From positions 1 to 8,839 of the forward strand of contig JASLVI010000047.1 of the NCBI GenBank assembly GCA_030741455.1: 8,839 nucleotides of DNA, written 5' to 3'. The DNA is from Candidatus Poseidoniaceae archaeon (lineage in GTDB: Archaea; Thermoplasmatota; Poseidoniia; Poseidoniales; Poseidoniaceae). Both the position numbers and the translations under genes were made by a program. How positions within the stretch are numbered: position 1 is the stretch's first letter; each line of letters starts with the position of its first letter. The notes below the pieces were generated by a model. That model searched no databases. It was not told where the DNA came from and saw only the letters and a program-made list of their open reading frames with translations. Shown in pieces: positions 7,349 to 8,839 of the stretch.

Positions 7349-7355
7349 CTCCCTC
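7349..7355 (-). promoter_or_regulatory. Shine-Dalgarno site of rpl18e
   Basis: GAGGGAG sits 4 bases before the ATG at 7344. It favours this start over the longer open frame reaching 7386. Confidence 0.6.
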
Positions 7356-7403
7356 GATGCTTTGAGGCAGTCTCGCGACCAACCAACCCGTTATGAAGGC
7401 ACC

Positions 7404-7420
7404 GACGCGAATACAGCGTC
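7404..7420 (-). other. Small perfect hairpin at the stop of the upstream gene
   Basis: A 5-bp inverted repeat, GACGC and GCGTC with a 7-base loop, begins in the last base of the TAG stop of the helical-protein gene and falls in the 75-base leader before rpl18e. No T-tract follows, so it does not look like an intrinsic terminator. It could be an RNA leader element or chance. Confidence 0.3.
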
Positions 7421-7881
7421 TACTCGAAAAGAATCTCGCCTTTTGCATCGAGTAATTCAACCGTCAAACCAGCTGCTCGACCCTGAATGATAATTTCATC
7501 ATGGAGTGTGTCTGAGAAATCATCAAGTGCGCCGAGAGCAGTAATACCTGCTACATCAGTCAATTGATCGATGAGATGATTCAATACACAAGAGACGCCA
7601 TATGCTTGGCCGGCACGGAATGCGTGATCAACTCCACCAACTTCTGGGTCTTCAGCCTTCATCCTCAACATCACCTGTTGAGAGTAAGCCACAAGCGCAC
7701 CATACAGTGCTTCGATGACTTGAGCTGCTTCTAGATCCCCGAGTAGCATTTGTGTCTGTGCAAGTGCTGAACGAACAGCATTGCCGTAGATTTTGTGTGC
7801 TTCAATCGTATTGCTTGTTTCCACTTGCATGGCTTGGTCGATGAGTAACTTCCAGTCTTCCATGACCATGCGAGAGCGCAT
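7420..7881 (-). CDS. Unrecognised small helical protein upstream of the ribosomal operon
   Basis: I do not recognise this protein. Its 153 residues are mostly predicted helix: an N-terminal acidic/amphipathic part (W-K-L-L-I-D near 10-15), a long Ala/Leu-rich helix pair about 25-75 (A-A-Q-V-I-E-A-L-Y, A-L-V-A-Y-S-Q-Q-V), a third region about 84-110 with one cysteine (C98), and a short beta-like end (L-T-V-E-L-L-D-A-K-G-E-I-L-F-E). There is no signal peptide, membrane helix or metal-binding pattern, so it is probably cytosolic. The start is uncertain: ATG codons at 7881, 7869 and 7863 are all possible, with only a weak AAGGG 4 bases before the first. It lies 75 bases before rpl18e and 54 bases after the DUF4129 gene. 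Acidic composition and a stable reading frame support a real gene. Confidence 0.75.
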   Translation of the reverse strand: MRSRMVMEDWKLLIDQAMQVETSNTIEAHKIYGNAVRSALAQTQMLLGDLEAAQVIEALYGALVAYSQQVMLRMKAEDPEVGGVDHAFRAGQAYGVSCVLNHLIDQLTDVAGITALGALDDFSDTLHDEIIIQGRAAGLTVELLDAKGEILFE

Positions 7882-7894
7882 CCTGCCCTTGAAG

Positions 7895-7910
7895 GTTGGC
7901 TCGTACCAAC
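7895..7910 (-). other. Small hairpin in the gap before the helical-protein gene
   Basis: GTTGG and CCAAC form a 5-bp stem around a 6-base loop, extendable by two A-T pairs past one mismatch. It lies in the 54-base gap between the DUF4129 gene and the helical-protein gene. No T-run follows within a few bases on the minus strand. A weak processing or attenuation element is possible, as is chance. Confidence 0.25.
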
Positions 7911-7935
7911 TTTCAGTATGCTACAAATTCAAAAT

Positions 7936-8839
7936 TCAAATCTTGAAATCTGTGGATTCGCCTTCAACAATTCCGGCTTGACGAAGAGAGCCATCTGCAG
8001 CAACAAATTCTCCAGCCTTTGTTTGCTTATCGTAAAGGCCAGTTCCTTCGTATCGCTTGATCAAGGTATCTTCACCGAGTGCACTGGTAATCGATGTCGT
8101 GATAGCTCCGAGCGTTGAAATCGCTTGGTCACGCTGCATGACACCGATGTTGTGGTCGGAATATCGAGCTTCTTCAAAGATGGTGAGGAACGCATCTAGT
8201 TGTTCTGGTGGAACCATGTTGAAAGCAGCACGTACCGCTGCTTCGAATTCACGAGTTGTTTCGTAAACCTTCTTCATGAAACCATACTTTCTGAAGTGAC
8301 GTACGAGGTTCTTGTAACAATCAAAGATGATCTTGATGTATTCGTTGCTCGCCTCAAGTTGCATCATCGTATCGGTCAAAATTCCACGTAGCGATTGTAC
8401 TTGTCGTCGACTCATTACTCTTCGATAGTACAATGCTCCAGCGACCAGAAGTGCCATCAAAACAATGCTGAATGCCATCGCATTCTCTGGATTGAAGAAG
8501 GACTTCGATTCACCTTCTGTTGCCGCCTTGTAATCGACCTCGAACGAGATGTTGTTCGGTGATCCTTGGAAGTTTTGGCTTCCAGCATAGAAGGCGATTA
8601 CGCGCCATTCGCCACTACATTCGTTACCATCGCACGAGCGTCCATCAAAACTCCATTCAAAGCCTGCAATTCCTTGCTCATTCGTTACGGATCTATTGGT
8701 CGCACCTTCCATCGTAATCCATGCGCCAGTTGTATCATTACGGTATTGGCGAATGAATTGTATTTCTTCATTCTCAATTGCAATGTCGAGACGGTCACGA
8801 AGCAAAGCGACTTCACCAATGATGGTTGTTCCTTCTGGG
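7936..8839 (-). CDS. Membrane-anchored surface protein with DUF4129-like C-terminal domain (partial, start beyond the right edge)
   Basis: The last 300 residues of a larger protein; the frame is open to the window edge with no plausible start. Counting from the edge, residues 1-105 look extracellular and beta-rich, like an Ig-like or invasin-type domain, with G-I-A-G-F-E-W-S-F near 56-63 and cysteines C69 and C74 as a possible disulfide. A membrane helix follows at about 118-138 and is closed by R-R-V-M-S-R-R, consistent with an outside-to-inside topology. The cytoplasmic part (about 166-244) has Y-K-N-L-V-R-H-F, a basic turn, E-T-T-R-E-F, a Pro-containing turn and F-E-E-A-R-Y-S. This is the pattern of DUF4129, the domain found at the C-terminus of transglutaminase-like membrane proteins. 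A variable tail (245-300) ends the protein. No transglutaminase core is visible, but it could lie upstream. Confidence 0.8.
   Translation of the reverse strand, partial: PEGTTIIGEVALLRDRLDIAIENEEIQFIRQYRNDTTGAWITMEGATNRSVTNEQGIAGFEWSFDGRSCDGNECSGEWRVIAFYAGSQNFQGSPNNISFEVDYKAATEGESKSFFNPENAMAFSIVLMALLVAGALYYRRVMSRRQVQSLRGILTDTMMQLEASNEYIKIIFDCYKNLVRHFRKYGFMKKVYETTREFEAAVRAAFNMVPPEQLDAFLTIFEEARYSDHNIGVMQRDQAISTLGAITTSITSALGEDTLIKRYEGTGLYDKQTKAGEFVAADGSLRQAGIVEGESTDFKI

Noticed and set aside
7871..7881. ATGCGCTCTCG at the start of both the helical-protein gene and the giant surface gene (also 5682-5692)
   Set aside because: The shared 11 bases encode M-R-S-R in both but the flanks differ, and one protein is secreted while the other is cytosolic. 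Chance is the simplest explanation.
7925..7939. Two copies of AAATTCAA sharing one base, near the end of the DUF4129 gene
   Set aside because: The repeats are short, AT-rich and partly within coding sequence; there is no matching copy elsewhere to suggest an operator or attachment site.
1..8839. CRISPR array, insertion sequence or integrase
   Set aside because: No regularly spaced repeats, terminal inverted repeats or transposase-like proteins were seen on either strand.

Overview
This window looks like a chromosomal fragment from an archaeon, most likely a planktonic marine euryarchaeon of the Thermoplasmatota (Marine Group II, 'Candidatus Poseidoniales', or a close relative). The archaeal/eukaryotic ribosomal protein L18e followed by L13, S9 and RNA polymerase subunit N is an archaeal gene order. 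The Shine-Dalgarno sites are of the archaeal GGTGA/GAGGTGA type. A giant Ser/Thr/Asp-rich surface protein with acidic calcium-binding repeats suits a marine archaeon. The phylum is an inference from style and order; no marker gene was searched.

Every supported gene lies on the minus strand, so reading from high to low coordinates follows transcription. (1) 8839-7936: the C-terminal part of a membrane-anchored surface protein with an Ig-like ectodomain, one membrane helix and a cytoplasmic region resembling DUF4129; its start lies beyond the right edge. (2) 7881-7420: an unrecognised small helical protein. (3) 7344-5851: a tight operon rpl18e-rpl13-rps9-rpoN with overlapping or almost touching genes. 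(4) 5840-5766: a tRNA-Pro with anticodon GGG, starting 10 bases after rpoN and probably on the same transcript. (5) 5692-1040: a 1550-residue secreted, membrane-anchored protein with parallel beta-helix modules, carboxypeptidase-regulatory-like inserts, an Ig/cadherin-like domain, calcium-binding repeats and a C-terminal anchor. (6) 1030-503: a three-helix membrane protein whose ribosome binding site overlaps the stop codon of the giant gene. (7) 462-22: a PPC/DUF296 domain protein. A possible further gene begins at base 21 and leaves the window at once.

Functionally the window joins a translation/transcription housekeeping block (three ribosomal proteins, an RNA polymerase subunit and a tRNA) to two cell-surface loci on either side. 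No mobile element, CRISPR array or integrase was seen, and no stretch over 300 bases lacks a gene. The best candidates for something undescribed are the giant beta-helix protein with its coupled membrane partner, the DUF4129 surface protein, and the orphan helical protein placed where rpoD often sits upstream of rpl18e.
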